Shown: positions 40,659-47,378 of the stretch, piece after piece
Numbering within the stretch: the stretch's first letter is position 1
How the letters are laid out: each line of letters begins with the position of its first letter
From: G965233625 sp965233625
GTDB lineage: Bacteria > Planctomycetota > Planctomycetia > Pirellulales > Pirellulaceae
Assembly: GCA_965233625.1 (NCBI GenBank)
Contig: OZ247499.1
Location: forward strand, 7,130,001 to 7,194,000
DNA length: 64,000 nt
Direction of reading: 5' to 3'
The notes under the pieces: generated by a model
What the model saw: the letters and a program-made list of their open reading frames with translations, nothing else
The model's database searches: none
What the model was told of the DNA's origin: nothing
Translations under genes and position numbers: made by a program

Positions 40659-41657
40659 TCATTCCGCTTCGATATCCAGGTGACGGGCCTCGGGCACGGC
40701 CTGCCGGATGCGTTTTTCGATAGCGTCGACTTCATCGGCCAGTAGCTCGACAACATCATCTGCATACGCCGTGGCGAACCGTTTGAAATCGTCGAAATTA
40801 TCGATCGAATCGTATTCCTGGCGAAGGCGTTCTTCCAGTTTGCGTGCCAGCGATTCACCGTCGAAGCGGATGTCGGCTTTAATGCGGTAGGTATTCGAAT
40901 CGATGATGCGTGTTCGCATGTCAACGATTTCTTCGACCGCCGGGTTCTGTTCGATAATGCGCTGCACCTGTTCACGCACATGCCGCGGCACGCCCGGCCC
41001 GACCAGCAGCATGCGGTTGCGGACAATGAGCCAGACCGCCACCACGCCCAGCAGCAAACCCACCAGGATAGACCCGATCGCATCCCAGGCAGCCCATCCG
41101 GTAACAGCCGAAAGACCGATCGTCAGCATCGCGATCAGCACGCCCAGACAGGCCGCAGCGTCTTCCAGCACAACCGCCACGGCAGCGGGATCGGCGTCGT
41201 TAAACAGATAGTCGAAAAAAGGTCTACCCGCTGCCGCCTTCTGCACCGCTGCTACGGCCATATAGAGCACAATGCCCTCCACAATGATGGAGAACACCAG
41301 CACACCCAGCGCCCACCAGAGGCTTGTCAGGTGATGGCCGGGATGCAGCAACTGACTTACGCCGTGGTAAACCGTTACGCCGCAACCCAGAAAAAAGATG
41401 CCCACGGCGGATATCAGCGACCACACATAGCGTTCGGCGCCGTAGCCATAGTTATAAAACTCGTCGGCAATTTTCTCGGACTTCACTACTCCGATTAGCA
41501 GTAGCACCTGATTCAGGACATCTGCAAATGAATGAATTCCCTCTGAAAGCATCGCGGCCGAACCCGTAATGAACGAGCCTGCAAATTTGGCCAGCATCAC
41601 AAGCGTGTTTCCGCCAATTGCAGAGATGACTGCGACTTTCGATCCACCGTGCGCCAT
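40659..41657 (-). CDS. Cation diffusion facilitator (CDF) family metal transporter
   Basis: The product (332 aa from the ATG at 41657, MAHGGSKVAVISAIGGNTLV) has six membrane helices. The metal-site helix 2 reads MLSEGIHSFADVLNQVLLLIG, with the family HSxxD pattern, and helix 5 begins EDAAACLGVLIAML, where the usual HxxxD is EDAAA. A C-terminal cytoplasmic domain (about residues 225-332) contains a ferredoxin-like fold followed by a helical tail. It exports divalent metals such as zinc, iron or manganese in exchange for protons; the altered helix 5 site (Glu-Asp instead of His-x3-Asp) favours Fe/Mn over Zn, but that is inference. A TTG at 41756 preceded by GGGAG would add 33 residues and cannot be excluded. 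Confidence 0.9.
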   Translation of the reverse strand: MAHGGSKVAVISAIGGNTLVMLAKFAGSFITGSAAMLSEGIHSFADVLNQVLLLIGVVKSEKIADEFYNYGYGAERYVWSLISAVGIFFLGCGVTVYHGVSQLLHPGHHLTSLWWALGVLVFSIIVEGIVLYMAVAAVQKAAAGRPFFDYLFNDADPAAVAVVLEDAAACLGVLIAMLTIGLSAVTGWAAWDAIGSILVGLLLGVVAVWLIVRNRMLLVGPGVPRHVREQVQRIIEQNPAVEEIVDMRTRIIDSNTYRIKADIRFDGESLARKLEERLRQEYDSIDNFDDFKRFATAYADDVVELLADEVDAIEKRIRQAVPEARHLDIEAE

Positions 41658-41846
41658 GGTTGAGCAATCTGTCTGGGATGCTTTGAACTGTTTGATCTGA
41701 ATAACTGGAATGACAGTTATAACTCCCAGGCGAAACAAATCGAACACGGGCAACAACTTCTCCCGGCTGGCAGTGGTGACTTATGTTTGCTTAGCAGTTC
41801 CATCTTGCGAAACGCCCACCGCAGAAACAGCAGGAAGAATCGACCG

Positions 41847-42230
41847 ATGACCGGATACTTCTGGAATTACGCAGCACGTAAGCCCCGCCACAACGCGGCC
41901 CCAAGCGGCCAGGTGACGGTGAACGTCGAGCGGATGCCAGGCTGTGAGCCAGAAACCATTGAGTGCGAACTCTGCGACGTTTCCCGTTCGGGAGCGCAGA
42001 CCCGTGGTGTGGTGCAGATGCAGAAAGACGAATCCTGCGACATTCACATCGTTAGTCATGACCGCAAGTTAGACGTTGTACTGCCGGCCACAGTGCGCTG
42101 GTCGCGTCCGGGAGAACAACCTGGTGAATTTCTCACCGGCTACATATTCCCGGTCGAAACTGCCTACGAAACACTTGGCGAACTGTTCCTGCACGGCGTG
42201 CTTTCGGCGTCCAGCGGCGAAGAAAACTAA
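41847..42230 (+). CDS. PilZ-like domain protein
   Basis: The 127-aa protein starts at an ATG with AGGAAG about nine bases upstream. It consists of a single beta-rich domain with an arginine-containing start (YAARKPRHNA), a strand pair ending CDVSRSGAQTRGV, which matches the D/N-x-S-x-x-G motif of PilZ domains, and VRWSRPGEQPGEFLTGYIF, the PilZ C-terminal motif. The N-terminal RxxxR c-di-GMP motif is present only in a loose form (RKPRHNA), so ligand binding is uncertain. It lies 67 bp before a Wzz-like gene on the same strand, suggesting a c-di-GMP-linked regulator of surface polysaccharide. Confidence 0.78.
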   Translation: MTGYFWNYAARKPRHNAAPSGQVTVNVERMPGCEPETIECELCDVSRSGAQTRGVVQMQKDESCDIHIVSHDRKLDVVLPATVRWSRPGEQPGEFLTGYIFPVETAYETLGELFLHGVLSASSGEEN

Positions 42231-42297
42231 GCTCGAAGTTGTACCAGTTATTTCTGCCTGCCCGCAGAGATGATGATTCCGACCTGGAAACTGTGAA

Positions 42298-43986
42298 ATG
42301 AATTCATCTGTCATCCCCGTACAGATCCGCGAAATTCCACTCGTGCTGCTCAAGCGGTTGCGGCTGTGGACCGTACCCACTGCAGCCGGGCTGCTGTTTG
42401 GTGTTGTCTACGCATTGATGCAGTCGCCCGAATGGTCGGCGACACAGGCTATGGTGGTGCGTGACGAAATTACGACGGGCAGCGACGCCAAAGGCCGGTT
42501 TGAAAGCATCGAAGCGATGAAGAACGCCCAGGAGACCATTCTGGAACTGGCGCACAAACGTAATGTGGTACGCGCCGCGCTGGAAGAAGCAGGGCCGCCT
42601 AGTTCGTGGCGGATGTTCTGGCCGACCGACAGCGATGTGGAACGCGTCCGCGGTTCGATTAGCATCACACCGCCCAACGGCAATGAGTTTGGCCATACCG
42701 AAGTGATCAACCTCAACGTCAACGGCCCCTCGCCTGAACGTGCGGTTGTCCTGACAACGGCAGTCGGCAACCAGTTGGAGGCGCGGATGAAGCAGTTCCG
42801 CGTTGACAAAGCAGGCAGCCTAATCGCAGAGCTTGAACGCACGTTGCAAGTTTCTAAGGCAGAACTAAACGCCGCCACTGAACGTCTGGAAAAGGTGGAA
42901 GGCAATGTAGGTAGCGATCTTGGCGAATTGCGCATCCTGAACGATGTCGGCGCCGGCGAAAGCAATCTGCGGCAGACGCTCACGCAGCTTCGTAACGAAC
43001 TACGCGCGGCCAAGGTGAAGTTCCAGACCACGCTGGGACAACGGCAGCTGGTGCACGCCGCGATGCAGAATCCGGATACGCTGATCGCAACGCCCAATCA
43101 CCTGTTAGAAAAACAGGCCGCCCTACGGCGGTTGAAGGAAGGCATCATCGACGCCCAACTGCGCAAGGCAGAGCTTGTCGGCAAAATGAACGAGCAGCAC
43201 CCTGCCGTGCTGGCAGCCGTCCGCGCGGAAGAAGAAGTGCGACGGAACCTGCATGGCGAACTAAAGGTTGTGCTTCGTGGTCTGGAAGCGGAAGCCATGC
43301 TCCAACAGCAGGAAGTGAACACGCTGACGGGACAGCTTGAGAATATTCAGAAACGGCTCGACGCGCTGGCCAGGCTTCGCGCCCGGTACGGTAACCTCGT
43401 CGCGGAAGTTGAACAGCATTCGCGCGTGGTGGAGACCATTCAAAAAGATCTTTCTAAAGCCCGCGCCAGTCAGGCAGCCGCCCGCGCCAGTAGTCTGCTG
43501 ACGCGGCTAGACGCACCCGAAGCCAGCGATTCGCCGGTTGGACCAGGCCGCACGATGATTGTGGCAGGCTGCACGATGGGCGGCCTCGCGTTGGGCCTGG
43601 GCATGGTTTTCCTGGCAGCGCCACTGAAGCGGTTACGCGGCAGGCGGAAGTCCGATCTGGTGCCGGGCGCCGCAGATGCGTCGCGTGTTGGACGCCGGGC
43701 GGCGGATCAGAATGGTCAGCGCCGCGGCGGACCAGAGAATCGTGGCAGCGGCGGTGGTGGCCAGCGTGCAACGGATCAAGCAGGTCCGCAACGCAGAGGC
43801 GAAGACCGCAGCGACGTGGGGAATCCCTGGGAAACACCAGCCACAACGCCAGCATCCGCAGCGCCGCAGGAAGCGACTGCCGGCCAGCGTCAAGGGGATC
43901 AACGCGGCGGCGATCAGCGACAGGGTGATCAGCGACAAGGCGACCGTCGTGGCGGTGACCGTCGACGTGGTCCGCGCCGTAATTAG
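42298..43986 (+). CDS. Wzz/GumC-like polysaccharide chain-length protein with Gln/Arg/Gly/Asp tail
   Basis: The 562-aa protein has a first membrane helix near the N-terminus (about residues 23-42), a long extracytoplasmic coiled-coil domain (about 45-415) with NGPSPERAVVLTTAVGNQLE and MNEQHPAVLAAVRAEEEVRR, and a second helix (about 420-445, MIVAGCTMGGLALGLGMVFLAAP). This is the polysaccharide co-polymerase layout that controls chain length of exported polysaccharide. No Walker box kinase domain follows. Instead there is a 115-residue low-complexity cytoplasmic tail, ending in repeats of the type GDQRQGDQRQGDRRGGDRRR. The preceding gene encodes a PilZ-like protein. Confidence 0.83.
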   Translation: MNSSVIPVQIREIPLVLLKRLRLWTVPTAAGLLFGVVYALMQSPEWSATQAMVVRDEITTGSDAKGRFESIEAMKNAQETILELAHKRNVVRAALEEAGPPSSWRMFWPTDSDVERVRGSISITPPNGNEFGHTEVINLNVNGPSPERAVVLTTAVGNQLEARMKQFRVDKAGSLIAELERTLQVSKAELNAATERLEKVEGNVGSDLGELRILNDVGAGESNLRQTLTQLRNELRAAKVKFQTTLGQRQLVHAAMQNPDTLIATPNHLLEKQAALRRLKEGIIDAQLRKAELVGKMNEQHPAVLAAVRAEEEVRRNLHGELKVVLRGLEAEAMLQQQEVNTLTGQLENIQKRLDALARLRARYGNLVAEVEQHSRVVETIQKDLSKARASQAAARASSLLTRLDAPEASDSPVGPGRTMIVAGCTMGGLALGLGMVFLAAPLKRLRGRRKSDLVPGAADASRVGRRAADQNGQRRGGPENRGSGGGGQRATDQAGPQRRGEDRSDVGNPWETPATTPASAAPQEATAGQRQGDQRGGDQRQGDQRQGDRRGGDRRRGPRRN

Positions 43987-44106
43987 GCAGTCGCGCAGCA
44001 ACAGACGTCGCGCAGAAGTTTGTTCCCGGACGATGCATGGCGCAGAATAGTCAACAACCGTTGCCTATTCTGCTTGCCCATCGGCATCGCTGAGGAGAAA
44101 CACGCT

Positions 44107-45525
44107 ATGATTCGCACGTGCATGGTTTTCGTTCTGGTCGCTGCGTGCACGCAACTCTGCTCGGCCGCGGACCCGGTTTCGTCTCAGCAGGTTGAATCTG
44201 CCATGCGGAAGGCGACACGGTTCTACCGTGAGAATGTGGCGGTGCACGGCGGCTACGTCTATCACACAACGCTGGATCTGAAAGTCCGTTGGGGCGAAGG
44301 ACGGGCAACGGAATCGCAAATCTGGGTGCAACCTCCCGGGACGCCCACCGTCGGCATTGCCATGCTCCGCGCGTACCAGGCGACCGGCGACCGTTACTAT
44401 CTGGAAGGAGCTCAGGCTGCTGCGGAAGCGGTTGCATTCGGTCAGTTGCAAGGCGGCGGCTGGACCAATTCGATCGACTGCGCAGGGATGGCCAAGGGCT
44501 GGGAATTTTCAGGCGGCCGGAAACGTCGCGAAGGAAACTGCTCTCTGGATGACGGCCAGACGCAGTCAGCCATTCTGCTGCTGGTGCTGGTTGATGAAGC
44601 GTTGAAGTTCAAGCACGAAAAGATTCACAACGCAGCTGCCACATCACTCAGCGCGCTGCTCGCCGCGCAATTTCCCAACGGCGCCTTCCCGCAGGTCTGG
44701 CGGAAACCTGTGCAGCGGCAACCTATCCTTAAAGCTAACTACCCGGCTTACAACTGGCACACGGAAGGTCGTATTAAAAACTACTGGGATTACTACACGC
44801 TGAACGATAACGTGGCTGGATACGTCACCACCACGCTGCTCGAAGCCTATCGCGTGTATCAGGATGCACGCTACATGCAGGCAGTGAAGAAGCTTGGTGA
44901 CTTCCTGCTGCTGGCGCAAATGCCTGAACCACAACCGGGCTGGGCGCAACAGTACAACTATCAGATGCAGCCGATGTGGGCGCGGAAGTTTGAACCGCCA
45001 GGCGTCTCTGGCGATGAATCGCAGGAAGTGATCGAAACGCTGTTCACCATATACCTGGCAACTGGCGAAGACCGCTATCTAAAGCCCGTGCCTTCCGCCC
45101 TAGCGTATCTCAAACGCTCGGAACTGGAAGACGGGCAGCTCGCACGCTATTACGAATTGCAGTCAAACCATCCGCTTTACATGGTCCGTCGCGGCAAAGA
45201 GTACAAACTGACTTACAGCGACCGCAATTTGCCCAAACACTACGCCTTCAAAAACAAATCGAAGGTTGAAAAACTGAAACAGAAATATGAATCCCTGAAG
45301 GCCGGCAAGAAGCCCTCCACCGCGCCCCGCAATCGCACAGCCGAAGCACGCACCATCCTCGCCAGCCTCGACGAGCAAGGCCGCTGGGTGTCTGTGGCAA
45401 AGGCCGGTGAACGCCTCGTCGGGCAACCAAAGTTCACACCCGGCGACAAGTACCTTTCCAGCGACCTTTTCAGCCACAACCTGGAAGTGCTTAGCGAATA
45501 TCTGCGGTATGTCAAGCAGAAGTAG
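44107..45525 (+). CDS. PL10-type pectate lyase
   Basis: The 472-aa product starts at the ATG 44107 with GAGGAG about nine bases upstream. It has a signal peptide (MIRTCMVFVLVAACTQLCSA) and an alpha/alpha-barrel-like catalytic domain typical of polysaccharide lyase family 10: QGGGWTNSIDC, LDDGQTQSAILLLVLVDEAL, QFPNGAFPQVWRKP, YNWHTEGRIKNYWDYYTLND, LAQMPEPQPGWAQQYNYQM and WARKFEPPGVSGDESQEV. The GWAQQYN and the later Asp and Arg residues resemble the active-site block. It cleaves polygalacturonate by beta-elimination. The C-terminal part (about 400-472) carries a Lys-rich helix. A pectate-degrading enzyme fits an algal- or plant-polymer-degrading lifestyle. Confidence 0.85.
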   Translation: MIRTCMVFVLVAACTQLCSAADPVSSQQVESAMRKATRFYRENVAVHGGYVYHTTLDLKVRWGEGRATESQIWVQPPGTPTVGIAMLRAYQATGDRYYLEGAQAAAEAVAFGQLQGGGWTNSIDCAGMAKGWEFSGGRKRREGNCSLDDGQTQSAILLLVLVDEALKFKHEKIHNAAATSLSALLAAQFPNGAFPQVWRKPVQRQPILKANYPAYNWHTEGRIKNYWDYYTLNDNVAGYVTTTLLEAYRVYQDARYMQAVKKLGDFLLLAQMPEPQPGWAQQYNYQMQPMWARKFEPPGVSGDESQEVIETLFTIYLATGEDRYLKPVPSALAYLKRSELEDGQLARYYELQSNHPLYMVRRGKEYKLTYSDRNLPKHYAFKNKSKVEKLKQKYESLKAGKKPSTAPRNRTAEARTILASLDEQGRWVSVAKAGERLVGQPKFTPGDKYLSSDLFSHNLEVLSEYLRYVKQK

Positions 45526-45826
45526 CGGTGAACGAAATGCCTCTTTGGAAAACTAGGCGGTTGTAACGCCGGAACCAGCGTGCGATGGTTTCACGCGTGC
45601 TCTTCTCCCTTGGGGGAGAAGATGGCCGGAGGCCAGATGAGCGACGGTCTTGAGTTTTGTCAAACGGGTTCTGGTCATCGTTTGTTTTTTGCGGGCGATT
45701 GTTCTGCTTGTGCGCAGGGAGAGGATGAACTGCGTGGAGTCCAGGCAGCCGTGGGGTTATAATCCTGGGATGAAATTGTGCCGGTGCATCTTGATGCATC
45801 GAGCACGTGAGGCGGCTGGTTGTTGT
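45526..45826. other. Gap between pectate lyase and IS110 transposase
   Basis: No gene is supported in this 301-bp interval. It holds the REP-like double hairpin at 45602-45635 and probably the downstream end of the IS110-family element between that hairpin and 45826. The exact end cannot be fixed because IS110 elements lack conventional inverted repeats. Confidence 0.5.
45602..45641 (+). repeat. REP-like double hairpin, left of IS110 transposase
   Basis: CTTCTCCC (45602-45609) pairs with GGGAGAAG (45614-45621) over a TTGG loop. It is followed at once by TGGCC (45623-45627), GGA and GGCCA (45631-45635), then AGATGAG. A long purine/pyrimidine hairpin plus a short hairpin is the layout of bacterial REP elements. 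A related element in the opposite order lies at 47147-47184. Confidence 0.72.
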
Positions 45827-46846
45827 TTAGCGACGGTTTCCGGCCGCCTCCCCTTTTTGCTGGCTGAGGGTGGTCTGCGGAGGTAACTCGTCTCTCCACG
45901 GTTGCTCGTGGCGGGCCATATCGTTGAGGATGGTCAGCAGTTTCCGCATACAGGCGACGAGCGCCAGCTTTCTGGGTTTGCCCCGGGCCAGCAGCCTTTG
46001 ATAAAAGGCGGCGATCACCGCGTTGTAACGGGTGGCGACCAGGGCGGCCATGTACAGCACGCGGCGCACCTGACCGCGGCCGCCTCGGGCCGGTCGCTTC
46101 TTATCGGAGTTTCCGCTTTGCTGAATGAGCGGCGCTACGCCCACCAGTTTGGCGACCTCGCCGCGGTTGAGTTCCCCCAGTTCGGGAAGCTCAGCCAGCA
46201 GCGTGGCGACGGTGATTTCGCCCACGCCCGGCACACTGCGGAGGATCTCAACAAGCGGCTCATCAGGCGCCAGTTCCTGGAGAAGCGACGTGATTTCTTT
46301 TTCGGTCGCCGCCTGCTGCTTTTCCAGCAGTTTGAGGGTGTCCTTGATGGACCGCGCCGCGAATTTATCGCAGGTCTGCTGCTGGCGGTTCTGCTCCTGA
46401 TGGATCATCTCCATCAGTTGTCCACGGCGGCGGACAGCGGCTTGCAGACGCCTGTGTTGAGGCGACACCGGCAGCTTCAGATGCAGTTTTTTCACGTCCT
46501 GTCCGAACTGGCAGAGAATGCGCGCGTCGAGCGTATCGCTCTTTTCCAGGTAGCCGTGGCCTTTGGCGAAGTCGCGGACCTGCCTGGGGTTGGCCACCAC
46601 GATATCCACACCGGCCTGGTGCATGGCGTCGACGAGCGTTTGCTCGTAGCCGCCGGTGGCTTCGCAGACGACCAGCACGTTCTGGTGCTGCTCGAGCTTA
46701 CCGGCCAGTTGCCTGCGAATCGCAGAAGGGGCGTTGGAGATCGTGCGGTCGATTTCCTGCTGAGAATCGCAGATGTCGATTTTGCTGGAAGCGACATCGA
46801 CGCCGATAACACGTTGATACAAAGGCTGGCAGGCAGACTGGCTCAT
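45827..46846 (-). CDS. IS110-family transposase
   Basis: The 339-aa recombinase starts at the ATG 46846, preceded by AAGGGA. The N-terminal RuvC-like domain has the DEDD set: D17 (VIGVDVASSKID), E62 (VVCEATGGYEQ), D104 and D107 (KSDTLDARIL). The C-terminal Transposase_20 domain has a helix-hairpin-helix (LRSVPGVGEITVATLLAELP), VAKLVGVAPLIQQSGNSDKK with the likely catalytic Ser at 244, and GRGQVRRVLYMAAL. All catalytic residues are present and the length is normal, so the enzyme appears intact. IS110 elements are excised and inserted by this recombinase guided by an element-encoded bridge RNA. Upstream lies a non-coding, structured stretch that fits such an RNA. Confidence 0.95.
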   Translation of the reverse strand: MSQSACQPLYQRVIGVDVASSKIDICDSQQEIDRTISNAPSAIRRQLAGKLEQHQNVLVVCEATGGYEQTLVDAMHQAGVDIVVANPRQVRDFAKGHGYLEKSDTLDARILCQFGQDVKKLHLKLPVSPQHRRLQAAVRRRGQLMEMIHQEQNRQQQTCDKFAARSIKDTLKLLEKQQAATEKEITSLLQELAPDEPLVEILRSVPGVGEITVATLLAELPELGELNRGEVAKLVGVAPLIQQSGNSDKKRPARGGRGQVRRVLYMAALVATRYNAVIAAFYQRLLARGKPRKLALVACMRKLLTILNDMARHEQPWRDELPPQTTLSQQKGEAAGNRR

Positions 46847-46849
46847 AAG

Positions 46850-47040
46850 GTCCCTTCCTAGTAGATACGATCTAGCCGCAACGGCTGATTCAGGCGACGG
46901 TCCGGGTTCAGAATGAACCGCCGTGCGATCCAGCTCATCTACGGCCACAAGGCCCAGGGGGAGATACGATCTACACGGCGTCACCCAGCAAGAGTTGCAA
47001 TCCCCAGCCAGGCAAAAGTATCATCACCAGTCTGAAAAAC
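46850..47040 (-). ncRNA. Bridge-RNA candidate of the IS110 element
   Basis: Read towards the transposase, CGCCGTG (46980-46974) can pair with CACGGCG (46925-46919), enclosing about 48 nt that contain an inner GGCC/GGCC hairpin. A second stem GGTTCA-TTC-TGAACC follows directly. Loops closed by two stems with unpaired internal sections are the form expected of bridge RNA target- and donor-binding loops. The 12-bp word AGATACGATCTA occurs twice (46863-46874 and 46962-46973). The boundaries and identity are inferred from position and fold only. Confidence 0.35.
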
Positions 47041-47146
47041 CAGCGATTAGAAAGATACTAGGGGGAAGCGATGCCCCGTCGAAACGCGTAAAGCACTTCA
47101 TTTGAAGGCAAATGAACGCTTTGTGCAGCCGGCAAAGCCCTCACCC

Positions 47147-47184
47147 GGCACTTCGTGCCACCCTCTCCCACAAGTGGGCGAGGG
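47147..47184 (-). repeat. REP-like double hairpin, right of IS110 element
   Basis: GGCAC (47147-47151), TTC, GTGCC (47155-47159) is followed by CCCTC-T-CCCAC (47161-47171), AA, GTGGG-C-GAGGG (47174-47184), a ten-pair stem with one mismatch. The short hairpin comes first, so the order is the reverse of the element at 45602-45641. Confidence 0.7.
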
Positions 47185-47378
47185 TACAGTGCTGCAGATG
47201 TCGTAACTTCAAAACTCATGTTTCCCGTACGCTTGCAATAGCCGCCTGTAAAACTTGCACGGCGCCTGCTGCTGGAATACGCTGCTTACTGCATGGAGCG
47301 CTGGCAACCACGGAGAGTTGCGTGTTTCCCCTTTTTTGATAGAGGGATTTCTGTCTCCGATCTACGACGGGTCTTCCT

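Larger units (their letters stand above)
45827..47080 (-). mobile_element. IS110-family insertion sequence, ends approximate
   Basis: The element comprises the intact transposase gene and a non-coding stretch of about 200 bp before its start codon. IS110-group elements typically keep the long non-coding end upstream of the recombinase gene, as here. The ends are not marked by inverted repeats or a visible target duplication, so both limits are estimates: the true right end lies between 45640 and 45826 and the left end between about 46980 and 47145. The insertion separates a pectate lyase gene from a symporter gene. Confidence 0.7.
46847..47378. other. Non-coding interval between IS110 transposase and symporter
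   Basis: This 532-bp interval has no gene. The left part belongs to the IS110 element. At 47147-47184 there is a REP-like double hairpin. From 47185 to 47378 I see only a T-run (CCCCTTTTTTGATAG, about 47327) and the presumed promoter of the symporter, with no clear structure. Confidence 0.5.

Noticed and set aside
45580..45762. Short plus-strand frames near the IS110 element
   Set aside because: They run through the REP-like hairpin and have no ribosome binding site or recognisable features.
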